Assembly: GCA_002425245.1 (NCBI GenBank)
Contig: DILW01000163.1
Coordinates: forward strand, 1-11,982
Length of the DNA stretch: 11,982 nucleotides
Source of the DNA: Betaproteobacteria bacterium UBA5582
GTDB taxonomy: Bacteria; Pseudomonadota; Gammaproteobacteria; Burkholderiales; Rhodocyclaceae
Direction of reading: 5' to 3'
Shown here one piece after another: positions 6,262-11,982 of the stretch (the first letter of the stretch is position 1; every line of letters starts with the position of its first letter). A program made the position numbers and the translations under genes. The notes below the pieces were generated by a model. That model did no database searches and was not told where the DNA came from. It was given only the letters and a program-made list of their open reading frames with translations.

Positions 6262-7854
6262 ATGGGACGACTGACCGACACCGCCGCCTGGCAAGCGCTG
6301 GCCGGACACGCCCGGGAGATCTCGCCGCGCCACCTGCGCGAGCTGTTCGCTGCCGACCCGCAGCGTTTCGAGCATCTGTCGCTGACCCACGACCGCCTGC
6401 TGCTCGATTTTTCCAAGCAGCGCATCGACCGGACCACGCTGGCACTGCTGCGCGATCTGGCGCAAAGCTGCAACTGGCAGGACTGGGTACACCGGATGCG
6501 CGACGGCGAGCCGATCAACCATACCGAAGGCCGGGCCGTCGGCCATTGCCGGCTGCGCGCCGGCGCGGCCGCCCCGGCCGAAGTGCGCAGCGTGCTCCAG
6601 CGCATGGAAGATTTCTGCGAACAGATCCACAACGGCAACTGGCGCGGCTTTTCCGGTGAGCGCATCACCGACGTGGTCAACCTCGGCATCGGCGGTTCCG
6701 ACCTCGGCCCGCGGATGGCAGCACAGGCGCTGGCGGCACACCGCCTGCCCGACCTGCGCGTGCATTTCGTTGCCAATCTGGACAGCGCCGACCTGGCCAG
6801 CGAGCTGGTCCGCCTGAATCCACGCACGACGCTGTTCGTCGTCGCCAGCAAGACCTTCACCACCCTGGAAACGCTGACCAACGCCCGCACCGCGCGCGAC
6901 TGGCTGCTCCACGCCGCCGGCGACGACAGTGCGGTCGCCCGTCACTTCGTCGCCGCCTCGACCAATCTGGAAGCGACCGCCGCCTTCGGCATCGCCCCGG
7001 AAAACGTCTTCCCGTTTGCCGACTGGGTTGGCGGCCGTTTTTCCTTGTGGTCGTCGATCGGCCTGCCAATTGCCCTGGCGGTAGGGTTCCGCAACTTTTC
7101 CCAGTTGCTGGCCGGGGCCCACGATGTCGACGAGCACTTCTTCTCGGCGCCGGCCGAACAAAACCTGCCGCTGACCCTGGCCCTCCTCGGCCTGTGGAAC
7201 AGCAATTTCCTCGCCGCCCACAGCCAGGGCATCTTTCCCTACAGCCACTCGCTGCGCCTGCTGCCCAAGCACCTGCAACAACTGGAAATGGAAAGCAACG
7301 GCAAGCGCGTGGACCGCGACGGCCAGTTCGTCGATTACACGACCAACCCGGTGCTCTGGGGCGAACCCGGCACCAACGGCCAGCATTCCTTCTTCCAGTT
7401 GCTGCACCAGGGCAGCGCGCTGGTCGCCTGCGATTTCATCGCCCTCGGCCGTTCCGATTTTCCGCTCCCCGGCCACCACAGCAACCTGCTCGCCAACTGC
7501 CTGGCCCAGTCGTCGGCCCTGGCCTTCGGCCAGACGGCGGACGAAGCGCGCGCCGCCGGCATCGACGAAGCCCTGGTCCCCTACCGCACCTTCCCCGGCA
7601 ACCAGCCGTCGACCACCATCGTTCTGCCCGAACTGAGCCCGTTCACGCTCGGCCAGTTGATCGCCCTCTACGAGCACAAGGTGTTCTGCCTGGGCGTGCT
7701 GTGGCGGCTCAATTCCTTCGACCAGTGGGGCGTCGAACTGGGCAAGCAACTGGCCAGCCGGCTGGCGCCCTGCCTGCGCGGCGAGCACCCGGACGATACG
7801 CTCGATGCGTCAACCCGCGGGCTCATTTCCCACCTGCGCCAGTTCCGGAGCTGA
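6262..7854 (+). CDS. pgi: Glucose-6-phosphate isomerase
   Basis: 530 aa (E. coli Pgi 549). It interconverts glucose 6-phosphate and fructose 6-phosphate at the branch of glycolysis, gluconeogenesis and glycogen metabolism; cytoplasmic dimer. Both family signatures are present: DWVGGRFSLWSSIGL (254-268) and GVLWRLNSFDQWGVELGK (478-495), the second ending in the catalytic Lys495. Also visible are LGIGGSDLGP (141-150), ASKTFTTLET (195-204), EMESNGK with the likely catalytic Glu344, and GEPGTNGQHSF with His375. Residues 91-99, RAVGHCRLR, depart from the usual RAVLHxALR pattern, so this segment is divergent. The ATG has no clear ribosome site and sits 3 bases after thyA, suggesting coupled translation. 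The folA ATG follows 2 bases after the stop. Confidence 0.96.
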   Translation: MGRLTDTAAWQALAGHAREISPRHLRELFAADPQRFEHLSLTHDRLLLDFSKQRIDRTTLALLRDLAQSCNWQDWVHRMRDGEPINHTEGRAVGHCRLRAGAAAPAEVRSVLQRMEDFCEQIHNGNWRGFSGERITDVVNLGIGGSDLGPRMAAQALAAHRLPDLRVHFVANLDSADLASELVRLNPRTTLFVVASKTFTTLETLTNARTARDWLLHAAGDDSAVARHFVAASTNLEATAAFGIAPENVFPFADWVGGRFSLWSSIGLPIALAVGFRNFSQLLAGAHDVDEHFFSAPAEQNLPLTLALLGLWNSNFLAAHSQGIFPYSHSLRLLPKHLQQLEMESNGKRVDRDGQFVDYTTNPVLWGEPGTNGQHSFFQLLHQGSALVACDFIALGRSDFPLPGHHSNLLANCLAQSSALAFGQTADEARAAGIDEALVPYRTFPGNQPSTTIVLPELSPFTLGQLIALYEHKVFCLGVLWRLNSFDQWGVELGKQLASRLAPCLRGEHPDDTLDASTRGLISHLRQFRS

Positions 7855-7856
7855 GC

Positions 7857-8345
7857 ATGCCTGAAATCATCCTGATCGCCGCCGTCGCCGCCAACCGCGC
7901 CATCGGCCGGGACAACCAGCTACTGTGGAGCATCCCGGAGGACATGGCGCACTTCAAGGCACTCACCGCCGGCCATGCGGTGCTGATGGGACGCAAGACC
8001 TGGGAATCGCTGCCCGAGCGCTTCCGCCCCCTGCCCGGCCGGCGCAACATCGTGATCAGCCGGCAAGCAGACTACAGCGCGCCGGGTGCCGAACTGGCCC
8101 ACACGCTGGCCGACGGCATCGCCCGGGCGGCGGACGCGGAGAAGCTGTTCGTCATTGGCGGCGCGCAGATCTACGAACAGGCGATGGCCTTGGCCGACCG
8201 CCTGGAAATCACCGAAGTCGCGCTCAACCCGGAAGCCGATGCCTGGTTTCCGGCAATCGGCGACGAATGGCAGATCGCCGATAGAAAAACCCCGCCTGCC
8301 AGCGGCAGCACGGGGTTCGCTTTCGTCAGCTACCGGCGCCGCTGA
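7857..8345 (+). CDS. folA: Dihydrofolate reductase
   Basis: 162 aa, normal for bacterial DHFR (E. coli 159). It reduces dihydrofolate to tetrahydrofolate with NADPH and so regenerates the cofactor consumed by ThyA; target of trimethoprim. Motifs in order: LIAAVAANRAIGRDNQLLW (6-24, substrate and Met20-type loop), active-site Asp29 in SIPEDMAHFK, the NADPH-binding MGRKTWESLP (44-53), PLPGRRNIVIS (59-69), and FVIGGAQIYEQ (98-108). The ATG at 7857 is chosen because GGAG lies 7 bases upstream, inside the last pgi codons, and because the protein starts where the family does. It is probably translated from the thyA-pgi-folA mRNA. Its stop abuts the convergent decarboxylase stop, and codons near 144-154 also encode that gene's terminator. 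Confidence 0.96.
   Translation: MPEIILIAAVAANRAIGRDNQLLWSIPEDMAHFKALTAGHAVLMGRKTWESLPERFRPLPGRRNIVISRQADYSAPGAELAHTLADGIARAADAEKLFVIGGAQIYEQAMALADRLEITEVALNPEADAWFPAIGDEWQIADRKTPPASGSTGFAFVSYRRR
8285..8317 (-). terminator. Intrinsic terminator of the decarboxylase gene, inside folA
   Basis: Read leftwards this is AACCCCG (8317-8311), an inner 5-bp stem CTGCC/GGCAG around a 3-base loop, then CGGGGTT (8294-8288) running into TTTTT (8289-8285). The outer 7-bp and inner 5-bp helices plus the T-run form a standard rho-independent terminator, starting about 29 bases past the decarboxylase stop at 8346. It lies wholly within folA. On the plus strand the hairpin is followed only by CGCTTTCG, so it should terminate poorly in the folA direction. 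Confidence 0.75.
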
Positions 8346-10571
8346 TCAGCGCACGCAGTCGACGTAGTACTCGCCGTCCTCGCGCTTGACCAGGCCGTGG
8401 ATGTCGGTCTCGAAGCCGGGGAAGCGGGCGTTGAAGTCGCGCGCGAACTTCAGGTAGCGGACGATCGTGGCGTTGAAGCGCTCGCCCGGGATCAGTAGCG
8501 GGATGCCCGGCGGATAGGGGGTCAGCAGCACCGAGGTGATGCGGTCTTCGAGCTCGTCGAGGCGAACGCGCTCGATCTCGCGGTGCGCCATGCGCGCCCA
8601 GGCGTCGGCCGGACGCATCGCCGGCACCATGTCCGAGAGGTACATCTCGGTGGTCAGGCGGGCCACGTCGTTTTCCTTGTACACCGCGTGGATCTGCTTG
8701 CACAGGTCCTTCAGGCCGATCCGCTCGTAGCGCGTGTGCTTCTGCACGAACTCGGGCAGCACCTTCCACAACGGCTGGTTCTTGTCGTAATCGTCCTTGA
8801 ACTGCTGCAGCGCGGTGACCAGCGTGTTCCAGCGGCCCTTGGTGATGCCGATGGTAAACATGATGAAGAAGCTGTAGAGACCGCACTTCTCGACGATGAC
8901 GCCGTGCTCGGCGAGGTACTTGGTGACGATCGCCGCCGGAATGCCGCGCTCGCCGAAGTCGCCGTCGACGTCGAGGCCCGGGGTGATGATCGTCGCCTTG
9001 ATCGGGTCGAGCATGTTGAAGCCTTCGGCGAGCTGGCCGAAGCCGTGCCAGCGGTGGCCAGGCTTCAACATCCAGGCGTCGCGCTCCTCGATGCCTTCCT
9101 CGGACAGATCGTCCGGGCCCCAGACCTTGAACCACCAGCCGGTGCCCCATTCCTCGTCAACCTTGCGCATGGCGCGGCGGAAGTCGAGCGCCTCGGCGAT
9201 CGACTCCTCGACCAGCGCGGTACCGCCCGGCGCTTCCATCATTGCCGCGGCGACGTCGCAGGAAGCGATGATCGAGTACTGCGGCGAGGTCGAGGTGTGC
9301 ATCAGATAGGCCTCGTTGAAGGCATCGCGGTCAAGCTGGCGTTCCTCGCAGTCCTGGACCAGGATCTGCGACGCCTGGCTCAAACCGGCGAGCAGCTTGT
9401 GCGTCGACTGCGTGGCGAAGATCATCGATTCCTTGCAACGCTGGCGATCGGCGCCGATGGCGTGATAGTCGCCGTAGAAATCGTGGAAGGCGGCGTGCGG
9501 CAGCCAGGCTTCGTCGAAATGCAGGGTGTCGATGCGGCCGTCGAGCATCTCCTTGATGTCCTCGACGTTGTAGAGCACGCCGTCGTAGGTCGACTGGGTG
9601 ATCGTCAGCACGCGCGGCTTGGCCGTCTTGTCTTCGATGAAGGGATTGGCATCAATCTTCTTCTGGATGTTTTCCCAGGCGAATTCGCTCTTCGGGATCG
9701 GCCCGATGATGCCGAAGTTGTTGCGCGTCGGCATCAGGAACACCGGAATGGCGCCGGTCATGATGATCGAGTGCAGGATCGACTTGTGGCAGTTGCGGTC
9801 GACGACGACGATGTCGCCCGGCGCCACGGTCGAGTTCCAGACGATCTTGTTCGAGGTCGAGGTACCGTTGGTGACGAAGTAGAGGTGGTCGCAGTTGAAG
9901 ATGCGCGCGGCGTTGCGCTCGGAGGCGGCAACCGGACCGGTGTGATCGAGCAGCTGGCCGAGCTCTTCCACGGCGTTGCACACATCGGCGCGCAGCATGT
10001 TCTCGCCGAAGAACTGGTGGAACATCTGACCGACCGGCGACTTCAGGAAGGCGACGCCGCCCGAGTGGCCGGGGCAGTGCCAGGAATAGGAACCGTCGGC
10101 GGCGTAGTGCGTCAGCGCGCGGAAGAAGGGCGGCGGCAGGCTGTCGAGGTAGGCGTTGGCTTCGCGCTTGATGTTGCGGGCGATGAACTCAGGCGTGTCC
10201 TCGTGCATGTGGATGAAGCCGTGCAGCTCGCGCAGGATGTCGTTCGGGATGTGGCGGCTGGTACGCGTCTCGCCGTGCAGGAAGATCGGGATCTCGGCAT
10301 TCTTGTGGCGGATTTCGCCGACGAAGGCGCGCAGCTCAGCGAGCGTTTCCTCGGGTTCGAGCGCCAGTTCCTCGTCGTCGATCGACAGGATGAAGGCCGA
10401 CGCCCGGCTCTGCTGCTGGGCGAACGAAGTCAGATCGCCGTAGCTGGTGACGCCCAGCACTTCCAGCCCCTCGCTCTGCAAGGCGTCGGCCAGCGCGCGG
10501 ATACCCAGCCCGGAGGCGTTTTCGGAACGGAAGTCTTCATCGATGATGATGACCGGAAAGTGGAAGCGCAT
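8346..10571 (-). CDS. PLP-dependent lysine/arginine/ornithine decarboxylase (LdcA/AdiA type)
   Basis: 741 aa, typical of the large fold-III decarboxylases such as Pseudomonas LdcA, E. coli CadA and AdiA. It removes the carboxyl group of a basic amino acid to give a polyamine precursor (cadaverine, agmatine or putrescine) and consumes a proton; cytoplasmic. An N-terminal response-regulator-like wing domain (1-130, beginning PVIIIDEDF) precedes the aminotransferase-fold core. Key residues: TNGTSTSNK (234-242, phosphate loop), Asp353 in HFDEAW (PLP ring contact), and ATQSTHK with Schiff-base Lys392. The C-terminal TPYPPGIPLLIPGE (652-665 approx.) is characteristic. The substrate cannot be settled by eye. 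GGGGA lies six bases before the ATG. No amino acid antiporter gene adjoins it, unlike the acid-resistance operons cadBA and adiA-adiC, so polyamine synthesis or lysine/arginine catabolism is as likely. Confidence 0.92.
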   Translation of the reverse strand: MRFHFPVIIIDEDFRSENASGLGIRALADALQSEGLEVLGVTSYGDLTSFAQQQSRASAFILSIDDEELALEPEETLAELRAFVGEIRHKNAEIPIFLHGETRTSRHIPNDILRELHGFIHMHEDTPEFIARNIKREANAYLDSLPPPFFRALTHYAADGSYSWHCPGHSGGVAFLKSPVGQMFHQFFGENMLRADVCNAVEELGQLLDHTGPVAASERNAARIFNCDHLYFVTNGTSTSNKIVWNSTVAPGDIVVVDRNCHKSILHSIIMTGAIPVFLMPTRNNFGIIGPIPKSEFAWENIQKKIDANPFIEDKTAKPRVLTITQSTYDGVLYNVEDIKEMLDGRIDTLHFDEAWLPHAAFHDFYGDYHAIGADRQRCKESMIFATQSTHKLLAGLSQASQILVQDCEERQLDRDAFNEAYLMHTSTSPQYSIIASCDVAAAMMEAPGGTALVEESIAEALDFRRAMRKVDEEWGTGWWFKVWGPDDLSEEGIEERDAWMLKPGHRWHGFGQLAEGFNMLDPIKATIITPGLDVDGDFGERGIPAAIVTKYLAEHGVIVEKCGLYSFFIMFTIGITKGRWNTLVTALQQFKDDYDKNQPLWKVLPEFVQKHTRYERIGLKDLCKQIHAVYKENDVARLTTEMYLSDMVPAMRPADAWARMAHREIERVRLDELEDRITSVLLTPYPPGIPLLIPGERFNATIVRYLKFARDFNARFPGFETDIHGLVKREDGEYYVDCVR

Positions 10572-10590
10572 GGTGTATCCCCAAAAGCGG

Positions 10591-10610
10591 CGACCCGCCG
10601 CAGCGGGTCG
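10591..10610 (-). other. GC-rich hairpin between dcd and the decarboxylase
   Basis: A perfect 8-bp inverted repeat, CGACCCGC (10591-10598) and GCGGGTCG (10603-10610), with a 4-base loop. Read leftwards it is followed by CCGCTTTTGGGG, so the T-run is short and offset by three bases; it would be a weak terminator or an attenuator for dcd transcripts. It ends about 19 bases before the decarboxylase ATG and just before its GGGGA ribosome site. An mRNA-stability element is an alternative. Confidence 0.45.
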
Positions 10611-10641
10611 GAGAATAAACGGTTTACGTTACGGAATGCGG

Positions 10642-11208
10642 TCAGATCTTGGGCAGGGTGACGCCTTCCTGCCCCTGGTACTTGCCGCCGCGGTCCTTGT
10701 ACGAGGTCTCGCAGATTTCGTCGGACTCGAAGAACAGCACCTGGGCGCAGCCCTCGCCGGCGTAGATCTTGGCCGGCAGCGGCGTCGTGTTCGAGAATTC
10801 GAGCGTGACGTGACCTTCCCATTCCGGCTCGAAGGGCGTCACGTTGACGATGATGCCGCAACGCGCATAGGTCGATTTGCCGAGGCAGACGGTGAGCACC
10901 GAACGCGGGATGCGGAAGTACTCCATGGTGCGCGCCAGCGCGAAGGAATTCGGCGGGATGATGCAGACGTCGGATTCGATCTCGACAAAGGACTTCGGGT
11001 CGAAGTTCTTGGGATCGACGACGGTCGAATTGATGTTGGTGAACACCTTGAATTCGCGCGCGCAACGGATGTCGTAGCCGTAGCTCGAGGTGCCGTAGGA
11101 GACGATCTTCTGGCCGTTGACCTCGCGCACCAGTTCCGGCGCGAACGGCTCGATCATGCCGTGTTCCTGCGCCATGCGGCGTATCCACTTGTCCGATTTG
11201 ATGGCCAT
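10642..11208 (-). CDS. dcd: dCTP deaminase
   Basis: 188 aa, the usual proteobacterial length. It deaminates dCTP to dUTP, the main source of dUMP for thymidylate synthesis after Dut; cytoplasmic homotrimer. Visible: MAIKSDKWIRRMA at the start, SSYGYDIRCAREFKVF (41-56), the nucleotide-binding GKSTYARCGI (110-119), catalytic Glu137 in EGHVTLEFSN, and the C-terminal DRGGKYQGQEGVTLPKI lid (172-188). The pattern fits monofunctional Dcd better than the archaeal/actinobacterial bifunctional Dcd-Dut, though this is by eye. The ATG at 11208 has AGGA five bases upstream; an in-frame TTG at 11223 would cover that ribosome site and is rejected. It lies downstream of the apbC terminator, so it probably has its own promoter. 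It is functionally linked to thyA and folA 2.3-5 kb away on the other strand. Confidence 0.97.
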   Translation of the reverse strand: MAIKSDKWIRRMAQEHGMIEPFAPELVREVNGQKIVSYGTSSYGYDIRCAREFKVFTNINSTVVDPKNFDPKSFVEIESDVCIIPPNSFALARTMEYFRIPRSVLTVCLGKSTYARCGIIVNVTPFEPEWEGHVTLEFSNTTPLPAKIYAGEGCAQVLFFESDEICETSYKDRGGKYQGQEGVTLPKI

Positions 11209-11228
11209 TTTTTCCTGCTGCAATCGAC

Positions 11229-11259
11229 AAAAATAAAGGCGGGATTCTACCCGCCTTTA
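11229..11259 (-). terminator. Intrinsic terminator of apbC, with a -10-like box in its loop
   Basis: Read leftwards: TAAAGGCGGG (11259-11250), loop TAGAAT, CCCGCCTTTA (11243-11234), then TTTTT (11233-11229). The 10-bp perfect stem, 6-base loop and T-run make a clear rho-independent terminator 21 bases after the apbC stop. The loop sequence TAGAAT (11249-11244) also matches the -10-like boxes at the thyA/PilZ junction and would start a dcd transcript with a leader near 29 bases, though no -35 is evident. Confidence 0.85.
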
Positions 11260-11280
11260 CCGTGCAGGATGTCGACAAAA

Positions 11281-11982
11281 TCAGGTGTTCTGCACGACGA
11301 TGTTGGGGAATTTCGACGACATGTCCTTGGCCTTTTCCGCCACCTTGACCGCCACTCGGCGAGCGATGGCGCGGTAGATTTCGGCGGCCTTCGAATCCGG
11401 CGCGCCGACCACCGTCGGCTGGCCACCGTCCGCCATCTGGCGGATGCTCATTTCCAGCGGCAGGCTGCCCAGGAACTCGACATCGTAGTCCTTGCACATC
11501 TGCTCACCGCCGCCTTCGCCAAAGATGTGCTCGGCGTGGCCACAGTTCGAGCAGACATGCACGCTCATGTTCTCGACGATGCCGAGGATGGGGATGTTCA
11601 CCTTCTCGAACATCTTCAGACCCTTGCGCGCGTCGATCAGGGCGATGTCCTGCGGCGTGGTAACGATCACCGCGCCGGTCACCGGTACCTTCTGCGCCAG
11701 CGACAACTGGGTGTCGCCGGTACCCGGCGGCATGTCGACGATCAGGTAATCGACTTCGCGCCACTTGGTCTGATTGAGGAGCTGATCGAGCGCCTGGCTG
11801 ACCATCGGGCCGCGCCAGACCATCGGCGTCTCGACGTCGATCATGAAACCGATCGACATTGCCTGCACGCCGTAGGCTTCCAGCGGCTCCATGTTCTGAC
11901 CGTCGGGCGACTCCGGCTGACGGCCGGCCAGGCCGAGCATCTGCGGTTGCGACGGGCCGTAGATGTCGGCGTCGAGCAGGCC
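11281..11982 (-). CDS. apbC: Iron-sulfur carrier ATPase ApbC/Mrp, C-terminal part
   Basis: The 233 visible residues run off the right edge, so the N-terminus with its Walker A loop lies outside. ApbC/Mrp is a cytoplasmic P-loop NTPase (MinD/Mrp class) that binds and transfers Fe-S clusters to apoproteins. Visible family features are GLLDADIYGPSQPQMLG at the edge, DYLIVDMPPGTGDTQL (Walker B region), VTTPQDIALIDARKGLKMFEKVNIPILGIVENMS, and the cluster-binding CxxC in VHVCSNCGHAEHIFGEGG. The C-terminus (SSKFPNIVVQNT) is variable. The open frame extends to base 11982, so an ATG at 11940 is internal and not the start. A strong terminator follows the stop, separating it from dcd. Confidence 0.95.
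   Translation of the reverse strand, partial: GLLDADIYGPSQPQMLGLAGRQPESPDGQNMEPLEAYGVQAMSIGFMIDVETPMVWRGPMVSQALDQLLNQTKWREVDYLIVDMPPGTGDTQLSLAQKVPVTGAVIVTTPQDIALIDARKGLKMFEKVNIPILGIVENMSVHVCSNCGHAEHIFGEGGGEQMCKDYDVEFLGSLPLEMSIRQMADGGQPTVVGAPDSKAAEIYRAIARRVAVKVAEKAKDMSSKFPNIVVQNT

Noticed and set aside
6124..7788. A 554-codon open frame on the minus strand opposite thyA/pgi.
   Set aside because: It runs antisense through two well-supported genes, is Gln/Ala/Gly/Val-rich with no motif, and is explained by high-GC third-position bias.
7047..7856. An upstream extension of folA through pgi.
   Set aside because: It is pgi in another frame, rich in Arg/Pro/Ala; FolA family similarity begins exactly at the ATG at 7857.
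8583..10661. A very long open frame (692 codons) on the plus strand opposite the decarboxylase gene.
   Set aside because: It is antisense to a gene with complete family motifs, its composition is the Val/Asp/Gly/Arg-rich pattern of a mirrored GC-rich gene, and it has no recognisable domain.
11281..11940. apbC starting at the ATG at 11940 as a complete 219-aa protein.
   Set aside because: The frame stays open to the window edge and the extra residues (GLLDADIYGPSQPQ) are conserved Mrp sequence, so the gene is cut by the window.
1..11982. A defence system, prophage, transposon, CRISPR array, tRNA or other accessory island.
   Set aside because: I saw no repeats of the right size, transposase, integrase, phage or nuclease genes and no tRNA-like fold; apart from the DUF294, PilZ and lipoprotein genes the content is ordinary housekeeping.

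Overview
The window is GC-rich chromosomal DNA from a betaproteobacterium. Protein similarity I recognise by eye (PmbA, DarP, Mog, 188-aa Dcd, LdcA-type decarboxylase, ApbC) and the tightly packed gene order point to the Rhodocyclales (Dechloromonas/Azonexus-like), but that placement is inference. Bases 1-20 look like a leftover Illumina adapter end, so the left edge is probably a raw contig end. The genes are mostly housekeeping. I see no mobile element, CRISPR array, rRNA or tRNA, and no stretch over 300 bases without a gene.

Left part (21-3816): the N-terminus of a Tat-exported lipoprotein reads leftwards off the edge (21-103, -). Divergent to it is a DUF294-type putative nucleotidyltransferase that lacks the usual N-terminal regulatory half (140-1282, +). 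It converges on pmbA (1291-2634, -), the TldE-like partner of the TldD/TldE protease. Divergent from pmbA are darP (2703-3239, +; 50S subunit maturation) and mog (3226-3816, +; molybdopterin adenylyltransferase), which overlap by 14 bases and are probably co-transcribed.

Middle (3813-8345): a 513-aa PilZ-domain protein with a large uncharacterised N-terminal region (3813-5354, -) meets mog at a shared CTAG double stop. It diverges from the tightly spaced run thyA-pgi-folA (5464-8345, +). ThyA makes dTMP and releases dihydrofolate, which FolA reduces. Glucose-6-phosphate isomerase sits between these two metabolically linked genes.

Right part (8346-11982): three leftward genes, a PLP-dependent Lys/Arg/Orn decarboxylase, dcd (dCTP to dUTP) and the C-terminal part of apbC/mrp (Fe-S carrier ATPase) running off the right edge. 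Dcd supplies dUTP, which after Dut (not here) feeds ThyA, so three dTMP-supply genes lie within 6 kb on opposite strands. Three hairpins punctuate this side: a strong intrinsic terminator after apbC, a GC-rich hairpin between dcd and the decarboxylase, and a decarboxylase terminator that lies inside the folA coding sequence.

I did not find a convincing new biological system. The most useful points are the adapter remnant, the shortened DUF294 protein, the unusual PilZ protein, the terminator encoded within folA, and the promoter-like box in the loop of the apbC terminator.
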